The notes under the pieces: model-generated
What the model saw: only the letters and a program-made list of their open reading frames with translations
Told to the model about the DNA's origin: nothing
Database searches by the model: none
Translations under genes and position numbers: made by a program
DNA from: Oscillospiraceae bacterium
Lineage (GTDB): Bacteria > Bacillota > Clostridia > Oscillospirales > CAG-272
Reading direction: 5' to 3'
NCBI GenBank assembly: GCA_015064355.1
Contig: SVSJ01000025.1
Span: 1-35,906, forward strand
DNA length: 35,906 bases
Shown: positions 6,573 through 14,533 of the stretch, piece after piece
How the letters are laid out: each line of letters starts with the position of its first letter
How positions within the stretch are numbered: the stretch's first letter is position 1

Positions 6573-6861
6573 CGAGGATTTCATCCTCGGTTCGTTAGGT
6601 TTTCATGCACTGCGCGTGGGGCGCACAAGAGGTGTTCCATGTCCACACCTCTTGTGAATCTCCGTCCACTTAAGGAGGGAGGCTTACGCTGATTCTCCCT
6701 CCTTAAGAATCCTCCCTCTTGGCACAACGTGCAGGCGAGGTTTATTAGTTTACCTTCCGTGGCTTCACCAATTTAGTTTGGCTAAATCGTTAGTTCAGGT
6801 TCAAATTAACACGGGTAATTAAACCAGTGGTTTTGTTTTTTCTGGATTTTGGGGGGCAAAT
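6573..6861 (+). repeat. Structured ~280-bp repeat, copy D
   Basis: The cleanest copy. It has a GAGGATTTCATCCTC palindrome (about 6574-6588), hairpin 1 CACAAGAGGTGT / ACACCTCTTGTG (6624-6635 with 6645-6656, perfect), and hairpin 2 CTTAAGGAGGGAG / CTCCCTCCTTAAG (6669-6681 with 6695-6707, perfect). The conserved block ACCTTCCGTGGCTTCACC follows, then the end hairpin AAACC-AGT-GGTTT (6821-6833) with a T-run. The T-run makes the end resemble a Rho-independent terminator. Confidence 0.75.
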
Positions 6862-6974
6862 TTTCGTGCAACCATAGGGTGTAGGGGCTATGCGCCAGGT
6901 GCATTTCCATACAAAATCACACAAAATTCCCGATAAGTTAACAATTCCGTCTTTTATTCTGTGCGGAAATATAC

Positions 6975-6980
6975 TATAAT
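6975..6980 (+). promoter_or_regulatory. Probable -10 box of the zapA run
   Basis: A TATAAT lies 55 bp before zapA in an AT-rich stretch. No good -35 box is seen at 16-18 bp, so the call is weak. Confidence 0.35.
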
Positions 6981-7034
6981 GTATTATGTATAATTAGGTG
7001 AATTGTAACCATTCACAAACGGAGGGTAAAATAC

Positions 7035-7595
7035 ATGGAAAACAACTCTAAAAAGCGTATAACCGTAGAAATCGCAGGAGTTTCTTTAAATATCGTAACC
7101 GACGAGAACGAGGAATTTGTCGAGAAGATCGCGGAAACTCTCAACGACCGCATCGCGAAAATGAGAAAGAACAGCTTTACAATTTCCGTTCTTGACGCGG
7201 CACTTCTCTGCGCTATCGAAAACGTAAGCGACAGGCTTACTGCTGAAAAGCAGATCCGTTCTCTCCAGGCGCAGCTCTCCCTTTGCGAAATGAACATGCG
7301 CAATCTCCGCGACGAGATCGCTGTTTTACAGGAGCAGGCACGCGCTTCCGCAACACAGCAAAAGACCGACGGTGGCTCACAGCTCTCCCTTGACATGAAC
7401 ACACCCGACACGCCCAAAGAGGGAATCCTCGGCAGCCTTGGTGTTTCCGATTCCTCCCCTGAAGAAAAGATAAGCGCGCTGGAAAAGTACCTTGAAAACA
7501 AGCGCACGACCGAGAATCCCACAGGCACAACTCGCGCCGACAAGATCAAATACATCGAATCCCTCCTTCGCGGCGGTATCAGCACTGATGACTAA
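7035..7595 (+). CDS. zapA: Cell division protein ZapA
   Basis: The 186-residue protein has a ZapA domain in residues 6-95: a strand pair (RITVEIAGVSLNIVTDENEE), FVEKIAETLNDRI, and a long helix (SVLDAALLCAIENVSDRLTAE) running into a coiled coil at about 70-108. ZapA stabilises the FtsZ ring by cross-linking filaments. Most homologues are 90-130 residues; this one has a 75-residue low-complexity tail (residues 108-186) rich in polar residues, ending in a small helix, KIKYIESLLRGG. The ATG follows GGAGGG by 8 bases. Its last codons overlap the U32 gene by 8 bp, so the two are co-translated. In Clostridia zapA is commonly paired with a U32 peptidase gene. Confidence 0.88.
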   Translation: MENNSKKRITVEIAGVSLNIVTDENEEFVEKIAETLNDRIAKMRKNSFTISVLDAALLCAIENVSDRLTAEKQIRSLQAQLSLCEMNMRNLRDEIAVLQEQARASATQQKTDGGSQLSLDMNTPDTPKEGILGSLGVSDSSPEEKISALEKYLENKRTTENPTGTTRADKIKYIESLLRGGISTDD

Positions 7596-9762
7596 TAAAA
7601 AGCCTCTGCCCGAGCTTCTTGCCCCGGCAGGATCATACGAAAGCTTGCGCGCTGCCCTTGCTGCCGGTGCAGATGCTGTGTATTTCGGCCACTCTGCATT
7701 TTCTAACCGTATGCGCGCAAAGAACTTCACCGACGACGGCATTCGCGAGGCAATCAAGCTTTGTCACGACTGCGGTGCCGCGGCTCATATAACCGTTAAC
7801 ACCCGCGTTAGAGACCGTGAGGAACAGGAGCTTTTGGCTCTGGTGGATCTCCTCTACGGCGGCACTCCCGAAACCCGCCCCGATGCTCTTATCGTTGCGG
7901 ATTTTGGCGTCGCTGCCATGATCAAAAAGGCGTACCCCGATGCCGTTCTCCACGCAAGCACTCAGACATCCCTTTCCTCCCCCGCCGACTGCCGGGTTCT
8001 CCGAGAGCTGGGCTTTTCCCGCCTGGTCGTTCCCAGAGAGTTGTCGGCAAAGGAGATCGGCAACCTTGTAAAAAACGCCGCCCCCACGGAAATCGAAATG
8101 TTCATCCACGGGGCACACTGCGTATCCCTCAGTGGCCAGTGCCTTATGTCATACGTCCAAGGTGGCCGTAGCGGTAACCGCGGCGAATGTGCCCAGCCCT
8201 GCCGCCTTCCTTTTTCAACAAGCTCCGACTCTACCTGCGGCGACAGACTTTCCCTCGCGGATATGTGCCTCGCCGGCAGAATAGTCGATGTTATAGACTC
8301 TGGAGTTTCTTCCCTCAAGATCGAAGGACGGCTTAAATCCCCCGCCTATGTTTACGGGGTAACTCGTATATACCGAAAGCTCCTTGACGAGGGCAGAAAT
8401 GCCACCCGCGCCGAGGAAGAAGAGCTCCGCTCTCTGTTTTACAGAGGATTCACCGACGGATATTTCGCCGGCAAATACCGTGACATGGCCTCGGTTCGGG
8501 TAAGCGGTACAGCGGAAAAAGCCGCAACAGCCGCCCTCTCCGAAGCGATCACCGCAAATCTGAAAAAGCGCATTGCCAACAATCGCGGCAAAAAGATCGA
8601 GGGGGAACAAAAAAGATTATCGGCAAAATTCACTCTCCGCGAAAACTCCCCCGCCGAGCTTACATTATATTTCGGTGAAGTTTGCGGATCAGCCACAGGG
8701 GAGACCCCTACCCCAGCCACCGGACGTCCCATAACAGCGGATGCGGCGGCAAAAAACCTGACGAAATTCGGAGGCACAGGATTCTCTCTTGCGCCCTCTG
8801 ATATAGAATTCAGCATTGGTGAAGATCTTTGGCTTCCCATCTCAGCCATCAACTCCCTCAGACGAAATGCTCTCGAGAATCTCGAGGCAGCTTTGGCAGG
8901 CAACCCTGCTCCAACGGCCGGAAAGGGAGAAAAAGCCACCCCGACTTTCGCCTATCCAAAGACTAACGGGCAGGAATGGGTGGCGGAGATCGCAAGCCTC
9001 CGTGAATTCGGGGCAGATCTCGCAAGTTCAGCAAAGTTAGCTGACCGATTTGACAGAATTTTTGTGCCCGCAAGTGAGATCGAGGCCGCAGCAAAGCTAT
9101 CCTTTGGAGACAAGCTTTCGGCAGCTCTCCCTGTGATAACACCCGATGACGAGGCTGTTAATTCTACACTTGTAAAGCTAAAGAACCACGGCGTCACCCG
9201 TGTGCTGTGCCATACTGTTGGGCAATTGAGACTTGTACAAAAAAATAACATGATCCCGGATATGTCACACCGGGCGAACATAACCTCAACCGCCGCGCTC
9301 CGGGCATATCTTGACCTGGGCCCGGCCTCTGTTACCCTGTCTCCCGAGCTTCCTGCAGGGGCTGTGAAGAATCTGGGCAAGGATATTCCCACCCACGCTT
9401 CTGTTGGCTGTGTAGCTTACGGCAGGTTCCCGGTTATGACCACTGCCCGTTGTCTTATCTGCGGAGGCAAGTGCAAAAAAGGGAACGTTGGCGGCAGATT
9501 TGAGGGTGCTGTGCCCCACAGCTGCAAAACAGAGCTGATTGACCGAATGGGTGAGCGGTTTCCTGTTATAGCCGAAGACAACTGCGTGAATATTATATAT
9601 AATTCCACCCCCATCTGGATGGGAGACCGACTCAGTCAGATTACACGCCACGACGGACGGGGACATCTACATTTTATTTTCACCACCGAAACTGCCCGGG
9701 CAGCCATTGAGATCGCGGACAAATACTCCGGTGGACAATGGTCAGAAGGCAGGAGAATTTGA
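7588..9762 (+). CDS. U32-family protein, RlhA/YdcP-like
   Basis: A 724-residue protein. Residues 6-30 carry the family start (PELLAPAGSYESLRAALAAG), and residues 172-205 the U32 signature HGAHCVSLSGQC...GNRGECAQPCR. The signature cysteines match those that hold an iron-sulfur cluster in the tRNA/rRNA hydroxylation proteins TrhP and RlhA. The length and extra domain after residue 290 favour the RlhA branch (23S rRNA hydroxycytidine) over a true secreted peptidase. A second cysteine group, CLICGGKC plus a later C, lies near residues 619-643. The chosen ATG at 7588 overlaps zapA; a longer upstream reading has no family match. Whether it modifies rRNA is inferred. Confidence 0.82.
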   Translation: MTNKKPLPELLAPAGSYESLRAALAAGADAVYFGHSAFSNRMRAKNFTDDGIREAIKLCHDCGAAAHITVNTRVRDREEQELLALVDLLYGGTPETRPDALIVADFGVAAMIKKAYPDAVLHASTQTSLSSPADCRVLRELGFSRLVVPRELSAKEIGNLVKNAAPTEIEMFIHGAHCVSLSGQCLMSYVQGGRSGNRGECAQPCRLPFSTSSDSTCGDRLSLADMCLAGRIVDVIDSGVSSLKIEGRLKSPAYVYGVTRIYRKLLDEGRNATRAEEEELRSLFYRGFTDGYFAGKYRDMASVRVSGTAEKAATAALSEAITANLKKRIANNRGKKIEGEQKRLSAKFTLRENSPAELTLYFGEVCGSATGETPTPATGRPITADAAAKNLTKFGGTGFSLAPSDIEFSIGEDLWLPISAINSLRRNALENLEAALAGNPAPTAGKGEKATPTFAYPKTNGQEWVAEIASLREFGADLASSAKLADRFDRIFVPASEIEAAAKLSFGDKLSAALPVITPDDEAVNSTLVKLKNHGVTRVLCHTVGQLRLVQKNNMIPDMSHRANITSTAALRAYLDLGPASVTLSPELPAGAVKNLGKDIPTHASVGCVAYGRFPVMTTARCLICGGKCKKGNVGGRFEGAVPHSCKTELIDRMGERFPVIAEDNCVNIIYNSTPIWMGDRLSQITRHDGRGHLHFIFTTETARAAIEIADKYSGGQWSEGRRI

Positions 9763-9768
9763 GGGAAA

Positions 9769-9900
9769 AGATAATAGATAAAAAATATTGGCAAAAACCG
9801 AGCCTCCAATTTAATGGTAGGGGAGGGGCTTGCTCCTCCCGCCAAACAGGTTTTGCCAACAACGGGAGGATGATATCCTCCCCTACAAATGTTTACGGCG
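9769..9900 (+). repeat. 132-bp direct repeat, copy 1
   Basis: Matches 10101-10232 without gaps and with only a few substitutions. An outer stem TTGGCAAAAACC / GGTTTTGCCAA encloses a near-palindrome GGGGAGGGGCTTGCTCCTCC, followed by GGGAGGATGATATCCTCCC. The AT-rich head (GATAATAGATAAAAAATATT) recurs alone or inverted near 284, 3699 and 12842. Confidence 0.8.
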
Positions 9901-9931
9901 GGTGAAAAACACCCTCTCACCCGATAAATCG

Positions 9932-9987
9932 GGAGCTCTCCCTGTGTCAAAGAACGATTTTATCTTTGATCCGGTTCGGGAGAGCCA
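9932..9987. repeat. Large hairpin between the two 132-bp repeats
   Basis: GCTCTCCC (9935-9942) pairs with GGGAGAGC (9978-9985), and TCAAAG with CTTTGA inside. A second inverted pair, CCTCTCCC (10007-10014) with GGGAGAGG (10050-10057), follows. No gene is seen in 9763-10271 besides these repeats. Confidence 0.6.
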
Positions 9988-10100
9988 ACTATAGGTCTAA
10001 CAAATGCCTCTCCCGAGGTGTATTTAGGCAAAAAACATTGCTTGACAATGGGAGAGGTGCAGGAGAGGGCGTTATCCCAATAACCAAGATAAGAGATAAA

Positions 10101-10232
10101 AGATAATAGATAAAAAATATTGGCGAAAACCGAGCCTCCAATTTAATGGTAGGGGAGGGGCTTGCTCCTCCCGCCAAACAGGTTTTGCCAACAACGGGAG
10201 GATAATATCCTCCCCTATGGATGTTTGCGGCG
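10101..10232 (+). repeat. 132-bp direct repeat, copy 2
   Basis: Same length and structure as copy 1, 332 bp downstream. It differs mainly at GGCAAAAACC/GGCGAAAACC and in the central bases of the palindrome (GGAGGATAATATCCTCC). It ends 39 bp before dut, so it lies in the dut leader. Confidence 0.8.
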
Positions 10233-10271
10233 CGCACCTACAACAAAATATTAACATTTTTGAGGATAATA

Positions 10272-10715
10272 ATGGAAAAAGTTGACGTTAAAGTTCAAAA
10301 ACTTAACCCAAATGCAATTATTCCCGCGTACCAGACCCCGGGGGCTGCGGCTGTGGATATCTGCGCTTGTCTCGATACACCGGTTGTTCTCTACCCCGGT
10401 CAGACCGCCCTCATCCCCACAGGTATCGCCATCGAATGTGAGCCCGGCGTGGTCGCACTTCTCTTTGCTCGCAGCGGACTTGCAGCGAAAAACTCCATCT
10501 CCCTTGCAAATTCCGTCGGGGTTATCGACTCCGACTATCGGGGCGAGGTAAAGGTGGCTCTCGTTAACCGCGGTCAGCGTTTCTTTACCGTGAACCACGG
10601 AGATCGCATTGCACAGATGGGATTCTTCCCCGTTTACATGGCGAGCCTTTCAGTTTCTGATTCCCTCTCCGACACAGAACGTGGAAACGGCGGCTTCGGC
10701 CACACGGGAGTGTAA
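10272..10715 (+). CDS. dut: dUTP diphosphatase (trimeric dUTPase)
   Basis: This 147-residue enzyme hydrolyses dUTP to dUMP and pyrophosphate, keeping uracil out of DNA and feeding dTMP synthesis. All five family motifs are visible: PGAAAVDIC, ARSGLAAKN, GVIDSDYRGEV, GDRIAQMGF and the C-terminal glycine loop RGNGGFGHTG. In the last motif, His stands where many dUTPases have Ser. The length fits the homotrimeric class. The start MEKVDVKV was chosen because TGAGGA lies 6 bases before the ATG; a longer reading would include repeat sequence. It sits between the U32 gene and the DUF4321-maf pair, after two non-coding repeats, so it may have its own promoter. Confidence 0.95.
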   Translation: MEKVDVKVQKLNPNAIIPAYQTPGAAAVDICACLDTPVVLYPGQTALIPTGIAIECEPGVVALLFARSGLAAKNSISLANSVGVIDSDYRGEVKVALVNRGQRFFTVNHGDRIAQMGFFPVYMASLSVSDSLSDTERGNGGFGHTGV

Positions 10716-10894
10716 TTGAGTTATCAGTTATAAACGCCTGCGGCGCGTTATGAATTTCAACAAGTTGAAATGTTATTAGCTATGTTTTGAGCCTTGGTGA
10801 AAGACTACCACAACGCTTGTTTACAAGCTCATAACTCAAAACTTGGGGCAGCCAATCATATCTTTTACAAAATATTAACCTTTCGGAGATATAT

Positions 10895-11152
10895 ATGAGA
10901 CGAAATTTTTGGCTTAATATGTTTCTTATTTGCATTGGAATCGTTGTTGGAACAATGGTAGCAGAGCTTACCGCAGGCGTGCCCGGTCTCTCCTGGCTGT
11001 CCTACGGTCTGGACTTCGGCACCACCTCCCCACTGGTTCTTGACATGAACGTATTTCACCTTACCCTGGGTATCGGAATCAAGATCACAATTTCTTCTGT
11101 TATTTTTGTGATCCTCTCCGTTGTTCTGGGAAGACTTATTGCAAAGAAGTAA
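10895..11152 (+). CDS. DUF4321-family small membrane protein
   Basis: An 85-residue protein with two membrane helices (about residues 5-28 and 58-82) joined by a short outside loop containing GLDFGTTSPLVLDMNVFHLTLG. This pattern (helix, WLSYGL.FG...P..LDL.V..L.LG, helix) matches the DUF4321 family, found mainly in Clostridia next to maf and mreB, as here. Its function is unknown; the neighbourhood suggests a link with cell elongation. CGGAG lies 9 bases upstream of the ATG. The stop is 2 bp before maf, so the pair is one operon. Confidence 0.82.
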   Translation: MRRNFWLNMFLICIGIVVGTMVAELTAGVPGLSWLSYGLDFGTTSPLVLDMNVFHLTLGIGIKITISSVIFVILSVVLGRLIAKK

Positions 11153-11154
11153 TT

Positions 11155-11760
11155 ATGAATCAAAAGAAACAAGTTATTTTAGCATCCGCATCCCCCAGGC
11201 GACACGAGATCCTCACTCTTGCGGGGATCGATCACTGTGTAATCACCTCAAACGCTGACGAAAGCTGTGTAAAATTCCAGCCGGGCAAGCCGGAGGAATA
11301 CGCTATCGCCACCGCATCGGTAAAAAATGACGGGGTTTATGAGATCCTTAAAGCAGACGGCAACCTTTCCGGGCTGATCCTTTCCGCTGACACTATCGTT
11401 TACACAGACGGCGCCCCCGCTCCTCTCGGCAAGCCCAAGGACAGAGATGACGCTATCCTCACCCTCGAAAGCCTTTCCGGTATCACCCACAAGGTTGTGA
11501 CGGGAGTTGTTTTGCGGGACGCGGAGACCGGTCGGCGAATGGAGTTTGCCGTGTCCACAAGCGTCAACTTCCGCCCCCTTTCTCACCATGAGATAGCCTC
11601 CTACGTTGACTCCGGTGAGCCTATGGACAAGGCAGGTAGTTACGGGATCCAAGGTGGCGCTTGCTCCTTTGTCCGCTCCATTGAAGGAGACTATTTCAAC
11701 GTTGTAGGACTCCCGATCTGCGCTGTTGTCGAAGCAATGAGGGAACTTGGTGCGTTATAA
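11155..11760 (+). CDS. maf: Maf-family nucleoside triphosphate pyrophosphatase
   Basis: A 201-residue Maf/Ham1-like protein. ASASPRRHEIL (residues 10-20) is the substrate-binding signature, and SADTIV (78-83) carries the catalytic aspartate. GKP plus ITHKVVTGV and MDKAGSYGIQG are also family blocks. Members of this branch hydrolyse dTTP, UTP and modified pyrimidine nucleotides to monophosphates, and have been tied to septum formation in Bacillus. It follows the DUF4321 gene by 2 bp and precedes mreB by 82 bp, the classic maf-mreBCD order. No ribosome site of its own is obvious, so translation may be coupled to the DUF4321 gene. Confidence 0.93.
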   Translation: MNQKKQVILASASPRRHEILTLAGIDHCVITSNADESCVKFQPGKPEEYAIATASVKNDGVYEILKADGNLSGLILSADTIVYTDGAPAPLGKPKDRDDAILTLESLSGITHKVVTGVVLRDAETGRRMEFAVSTSVNFRPLSHHEIASYVDSGEPMDKAGSYGIQGGACSFVRSIEGDYFNVVGLPICAVVEAMRELGAL

Positions 11761-11842
11761 AAATATAACTTTTTAAATTGTTTTTCGCGAATTATCCCTT
11801 TTATCATTATAAAATATTAACTTTTTTACGAAAGGTCACAAT

Positions 11843-12841
11843 ATGAAAAGCATTGGAATTGATCTTGGAACAGCCAACACGATCATCTACGTAAAGGGCA
11901 AGGGAATCGTGCTCCGCGAGCCCTCTGTTGTAGCGGTCGAAGCCAAATCCCGCAAGGTCGTATCCGTAGGAAGCGAAGCAAAATTAATGCTCGGCAAAAC
12001 GCCCGGGTCCATTGTGGCGGTGCGCCCACTCAAGGACGGCGTTATCGCTGAATTTGACGTTACTGCACAGATGCTCCACCATTATTTCAAAAAAGTTTCG
12101 GGAAATACACTTTTCAGCCGTCCGAGGGTCGTTGTTTGCATCCCCTACGGTGTTACAGAGGTTGAAAAGCGTGCTGTTGAGGATGTAACCCTCGAGGCAG
12201 GTGCACAGTCTGTTGCCCTTATTGAAGAGCCTATTGCGGCAGCATTCGGCAGCGGTCTTAGGGTAGATGATGCCCGGGGATCAATGATCGTTGACATCGG
12301 CGGCGGTACTACCGAGGTTGCGGTGCTTTCTCTTGGCGGAATCGTCCAGTCAAGCTCTCTCAGAATTGCCGGCGACGAGCTTGACGAGGCTATCACTTCC
12401 TACATTAAAAGAAAATACAACATTCTCATCGGCGAGACCACAGCAGAGCTCCTTAAAAAGCGTATCGGCAGCGTTCATCCTGCTATGGACCACGGTGCTA
12501 TGGAGATCAGAGGCAGAAATCTCCTGTCCGGACTCCCTGCAATCGTGACTATAACCTCTGCTGAAATTCGCGAGGCTATGATGGACGAGGTTCTCCACAT
12601 AGTAGAGTGCATCCGCAACACCCTTGAACGGACTCCCCCGGAGCTGGCTTCCGACATTTACGACACCGGTATCATGCTCTCCGGCGGCGGCGCACTTTTG
12701 AACGGTCTTGACCTGCTTATTTCCCGTGTCACCGGCATCCGCACAGTCATTGCTAAATCTCCCATCGACAGCGTTGCCCACGGTATCGGCAGAGTAATCG
12801 AAAGCGACAACACAGGAATTGTTAAGTACAGAACAAGATAA
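11843..12841 (+). CDS. mreB: Rod-shape actin-like protein MreB
   Basis: This 332-residue actin homologue forms membrane-associated filaments that guide lateral cell-wall synthesis. It has the phosphate-1 motif IGIDLGTANT (residues 4-13), the connecting motif EEPIAAAFG (near 132), the phosphate-2 motif VDIGGGTTEVAVLS (near 150) and the adenosine motif GGGALLNGLDLLI (near 280). The length is normal. The ATG follows CGAAAGG. It is followed by mreC and mreD, its usual partners, though the gap to mreC is 76 bp and contains a GAGATAATAGATATT word like the head of the 132-bp repeats. Cells of this organism are therefore probably rod-shaped. Confidence 0.96.
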   Translation: MKSIGIDLGTANTIIYVKGKGIVLREPSVVAVEAKSRKVVSVGSEAKLMLGKTPGSIVAVRPLKDGVIAEFDVTAQMLHHYFKKVSGNTLFSRPRVVVCIPYGVTEVEKRAVEDVTLEAGAQSVALIEEPIAAAFGSGLRVDDARGSMIVDIGGGTTEVAVLSLGGIVQSSSLRIAGDELDEAITSYIKRKYNILIGETTAELLKKRIGSVHPAMDHGAMEIRGRNLLSGLPAIVTITSAEIREAMMDEVLHIVECIRNTLERTPPELASDIYDTGIMLSGGGALLNGLDLLISRVTGIRTVIAKSPIDSVAHGIGRVIESDNTGIVKYRTR

Positions 12842-12917
12842 GAGATAATAGATATTTATTAAAGTTTTTGAAGGCACGGAAGCTTTTTTCGAAAAAGTTT
12901 TCTCGAATAATTATAAT

Positions 12918-13781
12918 ATGAAACAATTTTTTAAGAATAAATTTTTCTACATAATGACCGTTATTGCGCTTCTTTGTGCAATCGTTCCTACCGTTATGTA
13001 CTCAATGGGGGTTACTCCCATTCTCCGTAACGCAGTAGGGGTAGCACTGACGCCGCTGCAGAAGCTGTTTAATAATGCAACTGATGCGGTCGACGGATTT
13101 GCTGCGTATTTTTACAAGTTCGACGAGCTTGTAGAGGAAAACGAGGCTTTGAAGCAAGAGGTCGCAGAGCTAAAAAACCAGATATACGACGCTTCAGAGC
13201 TTGAGAGAATGTACGAGTGGATGGCTGACTATATCGAAGTGAAGATTCCACACACGGATTACAAGTTTTTGGCGGCAACGGTAACAGGTCACGAAAGCGG
13301 AAACTACTCCAAGGTATTAAACCTTGACGTGGGAAGCTCCGCCGGAGTTCGCCTCAATATGCCCGTTCTCACATTCGAGGGAATCGTGGGCAGAGTGACC
13401 GAGGTCGGTCTCAACTGGGCAAAGGTCACTACAATTGTAGAATCAAATTCCTCTATTGGCGCATACGTTGAACGCACAAATGACGCGGGCGTTTGTACAG
13501 GCAGATTCGACCTGTCCTCCGAGGGACTCATGGAAATGAACTACCTCCCTGCGGACAGCGACGTTAAGGTGGGCGACCGTATCCTTACCACCGGCTTCGG
13601 CAGCGTTTATCCCCGCGGGCTGGTTGTGGGTTACGTGGAATCTGTGGAGATCAACCCCTACACCAGAGGTCTCACAGTTTACGTCAAGTGCTCCACTGAC
13701 TTCTCTGCCCTTTCAAACGTAATGGTTGTCACATCATTCGACACAACAGCTATCAGTCCATCCGAAAAGACAAAAAATTAA
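12918..13781 (+). CDS. mreC: Rod-shape determining protein MreC
   Basis: This 287-residue protein has a short cytoplasmic start, one membrane helix (about residues 10-29), a coiled coil (about 66-103, LVEENEALKQEVAELKNQI) and a C-terminal beta-rich domain (about 112-275). The latter contains TGHESGNYSKVLNLDVGSSAGV and VGDRILTTGFGSVYPRGLVVG, the usual MreC blocks. It acts outside the membrane as a scaffold between MreB and the elongasome synthases. The ATG lies in an A/T-rich leader with no clear Shine-Dalgarno sequence, unlike most genes here. A hairpin-prone GCTTTTTTCGAAAAAGT lies about 25 bp upstream. Confidence 0.93.
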   Translation: MKQFFKNKFFYIMTVIALLCAIVPTVMYSMGVTPILRNAVGVALTPLQKLFNNATDAVDGFAAYFYKFDELVEENEALKQEVAELKNQIYDASELERMYEWMADYIEVKIPHTDYKFLAATVTGHESGNYSKVLNLDVGSSAGVRLNMPVLTFEGIVGRVTEVGLNWAKVTTIVESNSSIGAYVERTNDAGVCTGRFDLSSEGLMEMNYLPADSDVKVGDRILTTGFGSVYPRGLVVGYVESVEINPYTRGLTVYVKCSTDFSALSNVMVVTSFDTTAISPSEKTKN

Positions 13782-13834
13782 CCTTTATCCCCGATTATTC
13801 ACCTAATTCAAGGTTTTTATATAGGTAAATTAAC

Positions 13835-14497
13835 ATGAAAGATAAGAAGTTTTCCTTATCCCGAAAAGGTGGCAAGAGCATCAGCCTCCACGGTGACACG
13901 GGAATTTCCGAGAGAGAAATCGGAATCCCCGGTTCAAACCCAAAAAGGCTTCGAGGTGGGATCGGCCTCTCATTTGACAGCCTTATGGTGTCGAAGATCA
14001 TAGTCGCCGCCCTCCTTTTGATCCTCTTTTCCCTCCTCCAGACCACCCTATTCACCAGATTCCGCCCCTTTGGCGCAGTTCCCGACCTGATCCTCCCCCT
14101 GGTTGTGGCGGTGGCTATGTCGGAGCGGGAAAAGTTCGGAGCTATCTTTGGGGTGGTTGCCGCTTTTGTAATTGATTCCCTGGGCGGATCCACTATTTCC
14201 ATTCTCCCTATCCTGTATATGCCCGTGGGATACGTCTGCGGAATCCTCACAGTTTGCTTCTTCCGCGATTCTATAGCAGTGCGCGGCCTTTACACGGTTA
14301 CAACGACCCTCGCCCGCGCATTATTCACCGCTTTTACGATCCTGGCAACAGCAGGGGGCATAACCTTTATCTCTCTAATGAGCGATGCAGTCCTGCCTGA
14401 GCTTGTGGCAAATCTCGTGTTTGCAGCTCTTCCCCACCTGGCGGTAATCCTCTGTCTCCGCCCCTTGAACAAGTCCAGAGAAGACAAAATCAAATAG
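13835..14497 (+). CDS. mreD: Rod-shape determining protein MreD
   Basis: This 220-residue membrane protein has about five hydrophobic segments between residues 50 and 212, including FRPFGAVPDLILPLVVAVAM, typical of MreD (P.l.l.....a...g...G...G...D). The N-terminal 45 residues are an unusual polar, basic tail (KDKKFSLSRKGGK..SEREIGIPGSNPKRLRGG), longer than in most MreD proteins. It is a member of the MreBCD elongation complex, with less clear biochemical function. TAGGT precedes the ATG. It closes the mre cluster, 37 bp before dusB. A later start at Met51 (LMVSK) is possible but would remove the basic tail without a better ribosome site. Confidence 0.85.
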   Translation: MKDKKFSLSRKGGKSISLHGDTGISEREIGIPGSNPKRLRGGIGLSFDSLMVSKIIVAALLLILFSLLQTTLFTRFRPFGAVPDLILPLVVAVAMSEREKFGAIFGVVAAFVIDSLGGSTISILPILYMPVGYVCGILTVCFFRDSIAVRGLYTVTTTLARALFTAFTILATAGGITFISLMSDAVLPELVANLVFAALPHLAVILCLRPLNKSREDKIK

Positions 14498-14533
14498 CCG
14501 ATAATGTTATTTTTTTGTAATACAGGAATATAA

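Noticed and set aside
3326-6861. CRISPR-like array from repeated palindromic units
   Set aside because: The units are 280 bp, irregularly spaced, partly inverted, and separated by non-uniform sequence; there are no short equal spacers and no cas genes.
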